A stretch of DNA of 64,000 nt from Actinernus sp. WN-2022 (GCA_030867875.1 JAOWCC010001634.1:134008022-134072021), one strand, 5' to 3'; positions 30,665-41,512 are shown, counted from the stretch's first letter. The notes: generated from the letters alone by a model not told the origin. Program-made: numbers and translations.

Positions 30665-31562
30665 CCTCATTCGAGACTTGATTAACTGTAGACAACAAGC
30701 TAAGTTGGACTGAGCACACATGTAATGTCAGAAAGAACTTCGCAAATAAGTTAAACTTAATCAAAAGATGTAAATTCCTACCAAGACAGGTACTTTTAAA
30801 TTTATACTTCAAAGTAATACTCCCGTCTATAAATTACGGTATCACCGTGTGGGGAGGTTTAAACTGTCAGGACAACTTTAAGGCCCTCGAAATTCTTCAT
30901 TGTAGGCCGGCTAAAATCATTTACCATCTCCCTAGAGACATGCCCACTGATGAGGTCCTAACAAAGACCGGATGGGACACATTACATTTAGGCTACAAAA
31001 TCTCGATACTCAAGTTGATGTATAAACTGTATTATAATATTACCCCATCACAAATGATAACTCATATAAATAAGCGCAAATCAAAATACAACCTTAGGGG
31101 AGTTAATCAATTAGTCACTCCTAGATTCAATACGAATATTATGAAATACTCAATAGCCTACAGAGGATCTGTGCTGTGGAACGCCCTCCCACGTAACTGC
31201 CACCAAACGACCACCATTTTAGCCTTCACCGAAACCGCCTCTAAATATGATCTGATAAGAAATTTTGACTTTACGGATATATCTGTGCAAACTAATAGAA
31301 ACGTAAGAGATATTTAAGATTTTAGGTTTTAGGCTCAGATTTAGCACCATCAGCTCTATTTATTGGTATCAATTACCATTATTATAATTCCAGTTGTTAT
31401 TGTTATATACTAGCATTATTTAATATAAGTATTAGTATCTTAGTTTTACAAATTACTTATTTTAGCTCGTTAATTAATTACATTTATGTTAAGTCACGAC
31501 CCCACAAGCTCCAAGCTTTAAACATTATCGTGGATAAATAAAGGTCATTGATTGATTGATTG
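30665..31562 (+). mobile_element. LINE 3' fragment with (TTGA)n tail
   Basis: A 5'-truncated non-LTR retrotransposon. The sequence encodes the C-terminal end of ORF2 (VDNKLSWTEHTCNVRKNFAN near 30,690 and INYGITVWGG, then GWDTLHLGYKISILKLMYKL and SVLWNALP), with a stop at 31315-31317 and a GGTCATTGATTGATTGATTG tail. The catalytic core is absent. This is a different family from the LINE at 15.7-18.1 kb by sequence and tail. Confidence 0.82.
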
Positions 31563-32103
31563 AGAATACAGAGCTTCAGGGAGCTAGACTCCCCCTATTT
31601 CAACCGGAAAGTTAAAATAAACTCCAAGTGACTTTAAACTGTTTATTCTTTTAAACTGTCAGTAAGCATTATACTGCATTACAGCGAATACCGTAGCGTA
31701 ACGTAACGTGGTAATTTCCTGATTCGAGACTTCAGAATACAGCTGAGCTTTAACCTCACGTAGTATGTAATTTATTTTGATGTACTAAATGGCATAAATA
31801 AGCATACCTTTGCTTTACCTAGTAGGATGGCAATAACAATATATTCTAAGTGCGAATAAGGGCCACATTCACGTGAAAATGCAAATTAAAAGCAGTAAAA
31901 ATATACACACCTTCACCGTCCAAACGAAAAGAAAGTCACATGCGGAAGACCGCGCATATCGTTTCTTTAATTTTGCGCATGACCACAATGCACTTCGTTT
32001 GATCTGCGCATATTATTTATTTGTTCTTGCGCACGATCACAATGCACTTCTCTGGCAATGTGCCACAAAACGGCTCCACTACACAAATGAGTACTGCTGC
32101 CTT
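31563..32103. other. Flank of the LTR element, no gene seen
   Basis: Contains two diverged copies of GCGCATGACCACAATGCACTTC-like sequence (about 31,975 and 32,030), a short tandem duplication. Ends in CCTT, the left copy of the target duplication. Confidence 0.45.
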
Positions 32104-32723
32104 TGTTACGGAACAGATATTTATTCTGAGGTACTGGGACGTGTACGGCTTTACAAGTTGTAGTGGACCGCTGCTTTGAGGTTAACTGCGTCTAACTCTC
32201 TTAGTTTGTCTCTCTTTAACAGTAATGCGTTGCCCCTTTTATAATCCTGCGCTATTGTTGTCAACTATCAAAACCAGTTTCTTTGTTCTAAACATGACTC
32301 GGTTTACTGGCCGAGGGAAAACGTAACTTGCGCAAGGCCTGGGTCGGCGTCCTATAGGCAAGTTAATGAAGAAACTTAAGCTATTGCCGAACACAAACTC
32401 TGCCTTTTATGCGACTAATGTATATCGTATAACAAGACTTTATTCTTGGTAATAAAATTATTAAGTTCTACCTTCAGATTTACTGGGAAGAAGGGTAGTG
32501 AATAACTAATGACCCCTACTGCGAATTTAGCGCGTCTATGTCAAATCTATTCAGTGACTTGGTTGCTACTGCGCAGGATCAGAAAACCGGTTCAACGCGT
32601 TACTGTTAGTCTTGTGCCACGCGGCAACATTCAATTCTAAGGCAGTCCGTGACAAAACAGGATATCTGGAAATTACAATAATAATAACCTTTGTTCGGGA
32701 GTTCCCTACAAACTGTCGTTACA
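32104..32723 (-). repeat. 3' LTR of the Gypsy element
   Basis: 620 bases, TG...CA. Differs from the other LTR at A/G in GGCTTTACAAG, G/A in TTGTTGTCAAC, G/C in GGCAAGTTAATG and by one T in GGGAGTTCCC. Preceded by the CCTT duplication. Confidence 0.95.
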
Positions 32724-33285
32724 TATACCCCCCTTTTCGGAAAAAAGTCGCCATCGTGCGACGAAAAATACCTCAGAGAAATGCATAATAAGCAGAAATT
32801 GCATTAAAATGTAAACGTGCAATACATGAAAATATTGAAAAATACTAAAAGTTGAATATATATTTTTTTCTCATTTTTATGAGTTTTGTAAAAAAACAGC
32901 AATTAAAGCAAAAATGCCTATAAATTTCGCGCAATTGAAAAACGGCAAATGAAACACTAAGTGTGCTGCTAAATATTTAAAAATTGAAAAGTGTAACTTG
33001 AGCACCAACCGTGACTAAAACGTTCTTTTTTTGGAAACGTGAAAACATAGCACTAGATATAAGCGCTGGAAAACTTGTGTTACTGAGAAAAACAACGACG
33101 CAAGTGCGTATTGAAGGAAACGTTAATAAAATACCCAGTGTCCAATGGTTTCAACAACCCAGGGTTGTGATGCGAGGAAGCATCCAACAGTTCAGAGTTC
33201 AATACTGATTTTGCGAGTGTTTGTAACTACAAACGATTGCATTGTGTTTTTTTTTTTTTTTTTTTTTAACAAATGCGAAAAAGTT
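32724..33285 (-). other. Untranslated region between env-like ORF and 3' LTR
   Basis: AT-rich, no ORF of note. Contains a run of more than 20 T on the plus strand near 33,248-33,268 (poly-A on the element's sense strand). Confidence 0.6.
32728..32737 (-). other. Polypurine tract
   Basis: AAAAGGGGGG on the minus strand, four bases inside the 3' LTR. This is the expected position for the plus-strand DNA primer of reverse transcription. Confidence 0.8.
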
Positions 33286-35361
33286 CTAAGTTGCTACTGG
33301 ATCGTTGCATCGTCCGCAAGCAACGGCTGCTGACGTGGGTAATGGAACCAGTTCTTCTTGTTCGTCTACGTTGGGTGAAAGACTTGCCGAAGTGCCTGGT
33401 AGAGGCTGATTGTAAGTGGATATGACGTGTTGATAACGCGCAATGGCCAAGCAGATGATGAGGGAGTTGACAAATGTTAATGTGACCGCAATATAGGCTA
33501 TTATTGCTGTCAGGGTTGTCTCACTGGTTTCGTTGATGCTGTCAATCTGTTGGCGTGCAGATTGTAGCTCCTGTGAGAGACGACTGTCCAGCGCACGGTA
33601 TGTGGCGTCCAATTCGTTAATAATTGTGTGATTTAAAGTCACTGGCGTAGGTATGGTCAATGATTGGTGGTGCAATTGTAACAGCGTGTTGTCGGCTGCG
33701 GCTTTGTTCCATGGTACGTATTGGAAGTGTTGTTCCGTAAATATGGGGACGTTTATGCCCATAGTGGAAGGACATTTACCCAGGCCTGTAGACATTCCAT
33801 TGAATGTTGTGTTGCACGGGAAGTTGTAAATCATCAGTGGTGAAGTCTCCAAGGGACCAGTGTTCAGAGTTACTGTAGTGGTACCTGTGGCAAAGAAATA
33901 TCTGCCTCCGAGGTGAATCATTGGAAAAATGTTCGTGCAGTCTTTAGCTCGTACATGGTTGCGTGGAAATGTAAGTTTGAAATCAGGATTAAAAGGAAAA
34001 CCCAGCCATGAAATATTGCTAGCGGTATGAAATACATTTAATGGACATAACAATGCCCCATTGTCCTTATAACACTTACTTAATGAGTCTAATTTAACGA
34101 GTCGTTTCGAATTAGGACACGAAAGTAAAACCAAATTATCAGCCGTCATTGGTCCTGTAAAACATTTGTTTGAGATATTAAGCTTGACTGGAGATAAATA
34201 TTCCATCACACAAAAAGAATCTAGGTTCTGAGTTTCGGGAACAGTCATGAGTATACTTACGTCTAAGTGTCGCCCATGGTGCTCAATATCAATCATGGGA
34301 TTAACGAGAATAGGAAAATTGTCTTTCAGCGCCTGCACTGAAAAAGACAATGTTTTGTCTGTTGCTAACCGAGTAGAGAGTTCTGTTGTTAAAAACTGTG
34401 GTAAATCAGAAAAACTTATCAGTGTTTTGCGTTGCAAATGACTAAGCTGTTTCAAAGTATCCTCTATTTCTAACAAACGGAGGAGCGAGGCAAAAGACCG
34501 ATTAATTTGGGTTGCATATTTGGAAATGAACTCTAACAAAATACTGGAGTGGCATGTTTCAGACTTAGCGAAAGTGTTTAGTTGCTGTTGCCAATCAGAA
34601 AAGGTGTCTTCCGTAGTTCGTAAGTCATGTGATACATGATTTAATTTTGTAGCGAGAACATCAGAAGTTTTGATGACGTAGACTAGTTTTCCGTTAATCT
34701 TGCGCATCACTGATTGCGAGGTCACTAGTGCGGAAGCTAGCATTTTTAGTGTTGATTTTAAGTTTTCGACATGGTTAGGTTCACAATTGTGACCTGTTGC
34801 TTCATAAATTGCGCGAAATAACCCAAATAGACCGGCATAACAAAGCCAGCTTGAGCGTCGGCGCCTAGGGTGACCAATGAACCACTGCTTCTCGTTAGCC
34901 GAAAGATGTTCACAATGCGTGATCGCCCAAGTTTTGCAAGCTGCGAGATTAGGTTGGTAAACATGAGGACATACCATGCGACTGGGTAGCCCTGTTGAAT
35001 ATTGATAATACCGTCTGAGGTATGAATCGCATTCTATTAAATTCGAAAACCCAGGCAAAGAATGAAGCCTGCGAATGGCTCGTTGAGTTTTGTGGACTGT
35101 CCTCAAAATGTTATCAAAAAATCGTTTCCGATGAAGAGAGCACGACGAGTTTAAAATGTTAGGTTCATGAACTGGAATGGTGTTGAAACGTGTGACGATA
35201 TTGACTAACTTCGTGTTTGAATAAAATATGATTGGCTTCTCATTATAGCTCATCAGTAAAGAGGCCGGATAAAAGGTAACCCTCTTGCCTAATGCATCGA
35301 GGCTTACAGTTGCAGTAAATGAAAAAAACAAAATTGCAACCAAGCAGAACAGATAGGCCAT
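33286..35361 (-). CDS. Envelope-like glycoprotein of the Gypsy element
   Basis: A 691-residue open frame, ATG at 35361. It has an N-terminal signal peptide (MAYLFCLVAILFFSFTATVS), a basic furin-type site RRRR near residue 170, followed by a hydrophobic Gly/Phe-containing stretch (WLCYAGLFGLFRAIYEATG) in the place of a fusion peptide. Next come heptad-like helical segments, many Cys and N-glycosylation sites, and one C-terminal membrane anchor (AIIAYIAVTLTFVNSLIICL) with a short tail. This order matches class-I-like fusion glycoproteins of errantiviruses and baculovirus F. A splice acceptor TTTTATTTTCAG lies 25 bases upstream, so it is probably made from a spliced RNA. No break is seen. Confidence 0.8.
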   Translation of the reverse strand: MAYLFCLVAILFFSFTATVSLDALGKRVTFYPASLLMSYNEKPIIFYSNTKLVNIVTRFNTIPVHEPNILNSSCSLHRKRFFDNILRTVHKTQRAIRRLHSLPGFSNLIECDSYLRRYYQYSTGLPSRMVCPHVYQPNLAACKTWAITHCEHLSANEKQWFIGHPRRRRSSWLCYAGLFGLFRAIYEATGHNCEPNHVENLKSTLKMLASALVTSQSVMRKINGKLVYVIKTSDVLATKLNHVSHDLRTTEDTFSDWQQQLNTFAKSETCHSSILLEFISKYATQINRSFASLLRLLEIEDTLKQLSHLQRKTLISFSDLPQFLTTELSTRLATDKTLSFSVQALKDNFPILVNPMIDIEHHGRHLDVSILMTVPETQNLDSFCVMEYLSPVKLNISNKCFTGPMTADNLVLLSCPNSKRLVKLDSLSKCYKDNGALLCPLNVFHTASNISWLGFPFNPDFKLTFPRNHVRAKDCTNIFPMIHLGGRYFFATGTTTVTLNTGPLETSPLMIYNFPCNTTFNGMSTGLGKCPSTMGINVPIFTEQHFQYVPWNKAAADNTLLQLHHQSLTIPTPVTLNHTIINELDATYRALDSRLSQELQSARQQIDSINETSETTLTAIIAYIAVTLTFVNSLIICLAIARYQHVISTYNQPLPGTSASLSPNVDEQEELVPLPTSAAVACGRCNDPVAT

Positions 35362-36017
35362 CTTGCGTCTGACTGACGAACAGTTCTGAAAATAAAAGTA
35401 CAGTTTGAGTGTAATTGAAGTCTACCAGAAATAAAATAAAATGCTAAGTGTAGGGCGCATCTGAATGCTAACTGGTAGCTGTTATATAAGAAACGCTGTC
35501 CTTTGCGATTCAAGTGAATGCCGTCCCGTGCTAGGACGGCAGAAGAAGCTTGTGATATGTTAGGGTGTAATTTAAACAGCACGAACGGAAGTTTCGTGGC
35601 AATGTGGTCAAGGCAACTGTTGAAATAATGTACCCGGCCATTATAATTTGGTACCCGGGTCGGTATGTTTGTCCTTGGTATAACCTCGCTGAGGATCACT
35701 GTTTTTACCCCTAATCCGCTATGTAGATGGTGGACAAATCTCTCGACCCGACTTGCTAGCGCACTCGGGCGTATAGTAGGGTCGCAAAGGTCATTTGACC
35801 CAATTTCTAAAAGGACTATGTACGGCTTCAGTCGGTTTACCACCGGCAGGTCAAATTCTTCAAGTTTTCTCAGGGTTCTACCCCCTATTCCATGGAATGC
35901 AACATTTGCTTGATGTCCCAAACCGAAATTTGGTAGTATCTGAGCGTCGGGGTACGTCCGCGTAAATTCCTCTAACCTCCGGACAAAGGAGTGGCCGAGG
36001 ATCACGATTTGAGGCAT
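35304..36017 (-). CDS. SGNH/GDSL-type hydrolase encoded by the LTR retrotransposon
   Basis: 237 codons, ATG at 36017. Block I is ILGHSF (Ser10), block II HGIGGRT (Gly45 or 46), block III EIGSNDL (Asn75) and block V DGIHLN (Asp165, His168), so the whole catalytic set is present. SGNH enzymes are esterases or acetylhydrolases acting on lipids or sugars. The domain ends near residue 185; the rest is a hydrophobic tail overlapping the env start in another frame and may be removed by splicing. It lies 188 bases after the chromodomain stop. Its role in the element is unknown; esterase domains are known in CR1-type LINEs. Confidence 0.85.
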   Translation of the reverse strand: MPQIVILGHSFVRRLEEFTRTYPDAQILPNFGLGHQANVAFHGIGGRTLRKLEEFDLPVVNRLKPYIVLLEIGSNDLCDPTIRPSALASRVERFVHHLHSGLGVKTVILSEVIPRTNIPTRVPNYNGRVHYFNSCLDHIATKLPFVLFKLHPNISQASSAVLARDGIHLNRKGQRFLYNSYQLAFRCALHLAFYFISGRLQLHSNCTFIFRTVRQSDARWPICSAWLQFCFFHLLQL

Positions 36018-36204
36018 ACTGCTGAGTTTATGAGCCTACAAAAGTGAATATACGAAACATGCGATCAATGCCAAGGTTAAAATCCGTTGTCTCTTGCGAG
36101 AATGTCAGTCGAAAGGGGTAAAATAACAACATGTAAACTTATTACAATGTAACTAGCCAAGTTACTCGACTAGCGGGAGAAATAACTTAGACATGAACAA
36201 TGTT

Positions 36205-36759
36205 TTAAAATTCTTCTAAGAGTCGGGGATCAAAAATATTTTCCCGTGGCTCCCAAGAGGCCTCAGAAATTGGAAAATTTGCCCATTTGATTAAGAATTC
36301 CTGTTTCTTCTTTCTAAATCTTGATTTAATAATTTGTTCTGCATTAAAAACGGTTTCATTATCAATTTCCTTATCTGTGTGCGGTGTAGTGTCTTCTGTA
36401 GCGGAATCCGCGACAGGAATACTTTGCTTGGGATTTTGAAAGCTATCTCTTGGCAAATCTCCTTGGTCTAAATAAGGTATTTCCAAATCATCCCCAAGCG
36501 GGGCCGTGATAGGTCTTTCTAATGGATCAAAATAATGTTTCATGCGATTAGCGTGGACAGTCGTATTGACGGGCTTATTGCCACAAGTGCGTAAACGGAA
36601 ATGTACTGGACTGAGGCGCTCTGTTACCCTGTATGGACCATGCCAATTGTGAAACAACTTCCTGGATAAACCCTTCTTTGTCTTGGGGACGAAAACCCAA
36701 ACTCTTTGTCCTAGCTTAAAATTGGGATCCCGCGCAGTCTTGTCGTAATGTGCTTTCAT
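36205..36759 (-). pseudogene. Integrase C-terminus with chromodomain
   Basis: This is the same frame as the integrase core, cut off from it by a TAA at 36799-36801. The start HYDKTARDPNFKLGQRVWVF is the GPY/F-type C-terminal module, followed by VTERLSPVHFRLR. The last 60 residues are a chromodomain (AEQIIKSRFRKKKQEFLIKW, then SWEPRENI), which in chromoviruses steers integration to marked histones. Its presence with an env-like gene in one element is notable. Confidence 0.85.
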
Positions 36760-36798
36760 TTTTTGTTGAGCTCTTTGAGTGTTTGTCCTGGCTATCTC

Positions 36799-38000
36799 TT
36801 AACTTAGCTCAATGTTCCTAACTATCCGACTTAGGTGTTCCTCTACTGAACTCGACAATTCGGTCGGAACACGCAAACTCACATCCATTGGAAGCCTTGG
36901 TTCTCGCCCATGTAGTAGGTAAAAGGGAGTCTCGTGAGTCGTTTCTGATATAGAGGTCCGGTACCCGAACAAAATGCCTGGCAGGAATTCGTCCCAATTT
37001 TTCTGTTTCGAATTGCAGAACATAGAAAGAGATTGACAAATCAATGAATTGAACTTTTCAACGACCCCATCCGACTGCGGATGATAAGAGCTTGTGTTAA
37101 CTTTCTTGATGTTACTTATCTTACACACTTCTGCTACTAACTTTGACAGAAAGTTTTGACCCCTATCGGATAAAAGTGTTCTCGGCGCACCATGCCGGAA
37201 AATAATATGTTGGAGCAATAGTTGTGCAATTACACTTGCCTCGGTAGATTTAACAGCGAATGTTTCCGGCCAACGAGTTAGGTAGTCAACAAACACTACT
37301 ATGTATCTGTTGCCTGCGTGTGATGGGGTGAAGGGCCCGAGCACATCAACTCCAACTTTATCGAACGCACTTTCCACTGGTATTGGAAGCAATGGCGCTT
37401 TACGGCGATTTTTTTGCGTTTTCCGAGTTGCGCAGTCTACACACGACCTAATCCAGTGTTGTACATCTTTGTACATTCCCCTCCAGAAATAGCGGGCTCT
37501 GAGTTTCTCGTAAGTCTTATAAATGCCCAAGTGGCTTCCTGTTATGTCATCGTGTACTTGAGCTAATACTTCGTGTTTCAATGCCGCGGGAATTACTAAC
37601 TGAGTGAAGATCCCTCTCGATTGCCTTTTCTCTGAAGTGTTGAGATGATATAACAAATCGTTTTCATCTAAAAAATATACATCTTCAGAAAGGATGATCC
37701 TACGCGCCCGTGCTTGATCTTTTGGAAGCGAATTTGATTCCAAAAACGCAATAGTATCCCTGAGTTCAGGGTCTTGCCTTTGAAATTCACGAATTCTATC
37801 GACCTGAGGCCCCGGGCTGTCTAAAGCGTTCAACTGAGTACTCCCGTATGTACGTCGAGAAAGCGCATCTGCATTACCGTTCTTTGCGCCAGGACGATGA
37901 ATGATTTCGAAATCATACTGTTGGATTAACAGAGACAAGCGAGCTAACCTGTTCGTGGGTTCTTTGATAGACATGAGCCACCTGAGCGCTGAATGATCTG
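36799..38000 (-). pseudogene. Integrase core (HHCC + DDE) and RNase H end
   Basis: The frame enters within RNase H (KFVIHSDHSALRWLM) and continues through HRPGAKNGNADALSR into the integrase. The HHCC finger is visible (VHDDITGSHLG... CVDCATRK). Catalytic residues are in GVDVLGPF, LLSDRGQNF and DGVVEKFNSL. A single in-frame TAA at 36799 separates it from the GPY/F-chromodomain part. Upstream it is out of frame with the reverse transcriptase because a stretch of the RNase H interior is gone. Confidence 0.88.
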
Positions 38001-39842
38001 AATGGATAACGAATTTTCGTCCATATAAGTAGGGTTGAAATCTCTCCCTGCATAAGCTATTGCTACTTCTTTTCCATCTGATAATTGCCCTAGAGTTAGA
38101 CCTATACCGGTCTGACTTGCATCGACAAACAAATGAAATTGCTTTTCAAAATCGGGATAAGCCAAAATAGGTGCCGAAGTGAGAGCTTGTTTGAGTTTGA
38201 TGAAAGCTGCTTGGCACGCATCATCCCAGTGAAACTTAACCTTATTACTGGTAAGCTTATTTAGTGGAGAAGCAATTTGCGCAAACCCCTTGATAAAACG
38301 TCGATAGTAGTTTGCTAGACCTAGAAAACTACGCACTCCTTTGGTGTTTGTAGGTGTTGGAAACTCCTGCACAGCAGCAATTTTCGCTGGATTTGGTTTC
38401 AGACCTTCCGCCGAAACAATATGTCCCAGGTATTCCACCTCCTTTTTAGCAAAATGACATTTGGTTGGCTTGAGTTTAATATTCGCTTCTCTTAATCTTT
38501 TGAAGATTTCTTCTAAGTGACGTAAATGTTCTGTGAATGATTTTGAGAAAATTATCAAATCGTCAATGTACACTAGACACGTCCGCCACTCTAATCCCCT
38601 AACAATATGAGTCATCAACCGTTGAAAAGTGCCGGGCGAATTACACAAACCAAAAGGGAGCACATTGAATTCGAAAAGACCGTTATGCGTTATGAATGCC
38701 GTCTTTTCCTTAGAGTTCTAGTGCATCTGGACTTGCCAAAATCCCGAGCGAAGATCTAGGGTAGAGAAGAGTTGAGCTCCTCCTAATGAATCTAATGATT
38801 CGGCAATGCGTGGAATAGGTTGAGAGTCTTTCTTAGTTATTTCGTTTAATTTCCGGTAGTCCAGACAGAAGCGCATGCTTCCGTCCTTCTTTTTGATCAG
38901 AACAACTGGAGAGGCCCAAGGACTTACACTCGGTGAAATAATATTCGTGTCTAACATTTCCTGAATCTGTTTATCAATTTCGTCTCTAGTGTGCGGTGAA
39001 GTACGATAAGATCTCAATCTAATTGGCGGACTGGTTCCCGTGTCAATTGTGTGTTGTACTATTGAAGTTCGTCCCAGCTGATCGGATTTATCTATCAAGA
39101 ACAATAATTTCTCGTTTTGAATTTCTCCGGCGATCGAGAGATTGTTTTCATTACTTGCAAAATGAATAGCGTTCTGTTCCGCTATGTGAACTTGAAAATT
39201 ATCCTTAATGCTAGACTCCAAGTGTTTGTTTCTAGGTTTTTCGAAGCAACTTCGCTCTATTGTATTGGCAAATTTAGATGAAAAAGGCAGCAGTGCGTAG
39301 GCTTTGCGGACACCATTGTCAATCAGAGTCCAAAATGAAAGCAGTAGGTTTAGCAGCACTAGAACAATGGTGAAAGGAACAAATAACGGAAAGAAAAGGA
39401 CTTTTACTGGTGCCTGTTTGGAATGGCTATTGTTTTCGAGATTACTTGTTGCTACGCCTATTGTTCCATAGTTAATTGAATCTATGTTGTCGGTACCGCT
39501 CGTTAAAGTACTTATTGTTTCATTTGTCATTAAGTGAATTTGTTCTGGTGACCCCTCTACACTTGAAATAGTGTTTAAGCCGAGAACTGAAGCATCGTTC
39601 TGCTCGATTAAATTGGCCGCTTCTGTGATATCACTGTTAGCTACACATGGGGTTACTTCTTGGATTTTTAGTGAGTGAGAAATAGGTTGCATTTCTACGA
39701 TTTCCTGAACTTCTAAAATTTGTTCGCTGTGCGGGAAAACAGCATCAAAATTATCCTCGAAAATCCTTGCTTCAAAAACGTCTGACTGTGTGTCGGTTTC
39801 ATTAGCTGAAACGGCTTCGGAAGAAACTACATGTACATTCAA
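37975..39842 (-). pseudogene. Reverse transcriptase / RNase H region of pol
   Basis: Two pieces in one frame are separated by a TAG at 38718-38720. The upstream piece has the pre-RT linker (HTIDTGTSPPIRLRSYRTSP) and RT motifs DGSMRFCLDYRKLN and LFSTLDLRSGFWQ. The downstream piece has LPFGLCNSPGTFQRLM, the catalytic VYIDDLIIFS and the RNase H start (FVDASQTGIG). After YAGRDFNP the frame jumps to the RNase H end, with about 25 usual residues missing, so the RNase H interior is deleted and shifted. The first 240 residues upstream of RT have no recognisable aspartic protease; a hydrophobic segment (LFFPLFVPFTIVLVLLNLLL) lies there instead. No start codon is obvious, consistent with frameshift expression. 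Confidence 0.88.
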
Positions 39843-39883
39843 ATTTACTACAGTGTTGTCGTTAATAAAATTATCCGAAATAT

Positions 39884-39916
39884 CGGTCTCTCTTTTTTCC
39901 CGAGAAGGAGAGACCG
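39884..39916 (-). promoter_or_regulatory. Stem-loop at the gag/pol junction
   Basis: CGGTCTCTC and GAGAGACCG form a perfect 9-bp stem around a 15-base loop. It starts four bases after the gag stop codon (39920-39922). The pol frame is open across this point and lies in the -1 frame relative to gag. Position and geometry suit a frameshift or readthrough stimulator, but I see no canonical slippery heptamer. Confidence 0.55.
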
Positions 39917-39919
39917 TAT

Positions 39920-40213
39920 TTAGTTTGACTGGTTGGCGTTTTGGTTAAAACGGACCTGTGGGTGGCCTACGTTTCCCCTATCTTGCCCCCTGGGGTTAGG
40001 AATTCTAGGATCGCTAGAATTTCTTTGCCTTCTGAAACACCCTTCTGCTGTATGTCCCCTACGGTTACAGTAATTACAAATGGGTTGCCCATCAAACGAG
40101 CGTCTGTTTCTACCTTGATGCCCTGGGTCATGAAAATTTTCTCGTAAAACCGATCTGCGCGTTTCTCTTCGTAGTTCTGACTTAAATTCACGCAAAAATG
40201 TCAAACAATTCAT
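39920..40213 (-). pseudogene. Gag nucleocapsid part (CCHC zinc knuckle)
   Basis: The frame has a basic region (REFKSELRRETRRS) and one zinc knuckle CNYCNRRGHTAEGC (C-x2-C-x4-H-x4-C), then a Gly/Arg/Asn-rich tail. It is in a different frame from the capsid part. The preceding linker (LVVDPKKDKQSAPIAAFEKE) is in a third register, so at least two indels lie between 40,200 and 40,320. Confidence 0.82.
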
Positions 40214-40314
40214 CCCGACTTAACTGTCCCCCTGGGTGATTTGCACGTGGTTCTTTTTCGAAAGCCGCTATTGGAGCGGACTGTTTATCCTTTTTAGGGT
40301 CGACTACTAGTTTG

Positions 40315-40835
40315 CTAAATGGCTGCAATTAGATTATTAGTTTGGGAAGTGACTGTATCAGGCACGGCCTCTTTCAAGCATGCGTATGATTCTGCTGTTT
40401 TAAGATCTGCCGGCTGTTGGAGGACTACATACGTTTTTATTTCGGCCCGTAGACCCTGAATGAAATAGTTACTGGCTTCGAATTCAGATAGTCCTAAACG
40501 TTGACACATTTTTCGAATATCAGCGCAGTAATCGGCTACTGATTCAGAAGCGCCTTGTTGGCGGGCGTTAAGTTGCTGCCGAAGCAACCATTTTGTGGCA
40601 TTTGAATCAAACTGAATTTTCAAAGCTTCTTTCACACGTTCAAGATCTGCTGTGGTTTCTGCACTAAGTGTATTAAACCAAACGCTTGCGTTCCCTTTTA
40701 GGTAAAGAGGGAGAGCCTTCAATATATTGTCGGCGGACCAACCGAAAAATACCGAAACTCTCTCGAATTGGTTCAAAAAATCATTTACGTCCTCGCTAGC
40801 GTTGCCGCTGAAATTTTGTGTCTGGCTTTTCTTTT
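40315..40835 (-). pseudogene. Gag capsid part (retrotransposon gag domain)
   Basis: Translation from about 40,835 gives QNFSGNASEDVNDFLNQFER, then LYLKGNASVWFNTLS and ARQQGASESVADYCADIRKM, the hallmark helices of the Ty3/Gypsy gag domain. It has no start codon of its own: the N-terminal start lies in another frame just upstream. It ends at a stop at 40315, after which the linker continues in a different frame. Confidence 0.82.
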
Positions 40836-40954
40836 AAGTTCGTAGCCAAATTGTCTAGTTTTACCTTTAACGATTCAGATTCGGCTTCCGCATTGGCTTT
40901 TTGGGCGTCATTCAACGCCTTTATGACTTGGTCGATCAATTCTTGATGAGTCAT
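40796..40954 (-). pseudogene. Gag N-terminal fragment with coiled coil
   Basis: ATG at 40954 opens MTHQELIDQVIKALNDAQKA with a heptad-like Glu/Ala/Leu pattern, then stops at 40796 after 52 codons. The capsid frame overlaps it and continues in another register, so a single indel between 40,800 and 40,840 breaks gag near its start. Confidence 0.65.
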
Positions 40955-41512
40955 CTTATAACTCGCAGGGTTGTCGTGGTTGGCTTTAGTTTTAGTTGTA
41001 CAGTTTTTACAAAGTATCTCGTCGGGGCTTACTCCCTGTTCAGTAGCGAGAGCTTGGTTTTACTTTCGGGTCAACAGTTTTGCAAAATAGAACTTTTCCG
41101 TTTGGAAAGACAAATTAACGGCAGTTTTAGAATTAAACGTTTGTTGAGAAGGAACTAACAACTTTTCATAATTCGGCAACGCAAAAACTTAATACGTTTT
41201 CCCGTTTTCGCTAGACTTTATACTTCATTTTAATATAAATTTTCATCAGAACTGAATGACTGTTCTTGAGACTCGTTCGTTTAAATTCCTTTTGGAAAAA
41301 AAAATCGAACAGATTCAGTTTACGTAAAGCACTGGAAGGACTAAAAGGTATTTGGGCTTAAACAGATGAAGGACTAAAAGGTAATTGGAGTTAAAACAGA
41401 TATCTAACTAAACTCCCCCCTTAACAGACTTAATATAACACGTGAGTTTTCTTATATATTATCTAAATGGCTGGATAGACCCCAAAACCCTGAGAAAAAC
41501 TAACATTCCACT
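40955..41512 (-). other. Leader between primer site and gag
   Basis: Untranslated leader of the element, A/T-rich. AAGGACTAAAAGGTA-type sequence occurs twice near 41,335-41,385. Expected to contain packaging signals, none of which I can identify. Confidence 0.5.
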
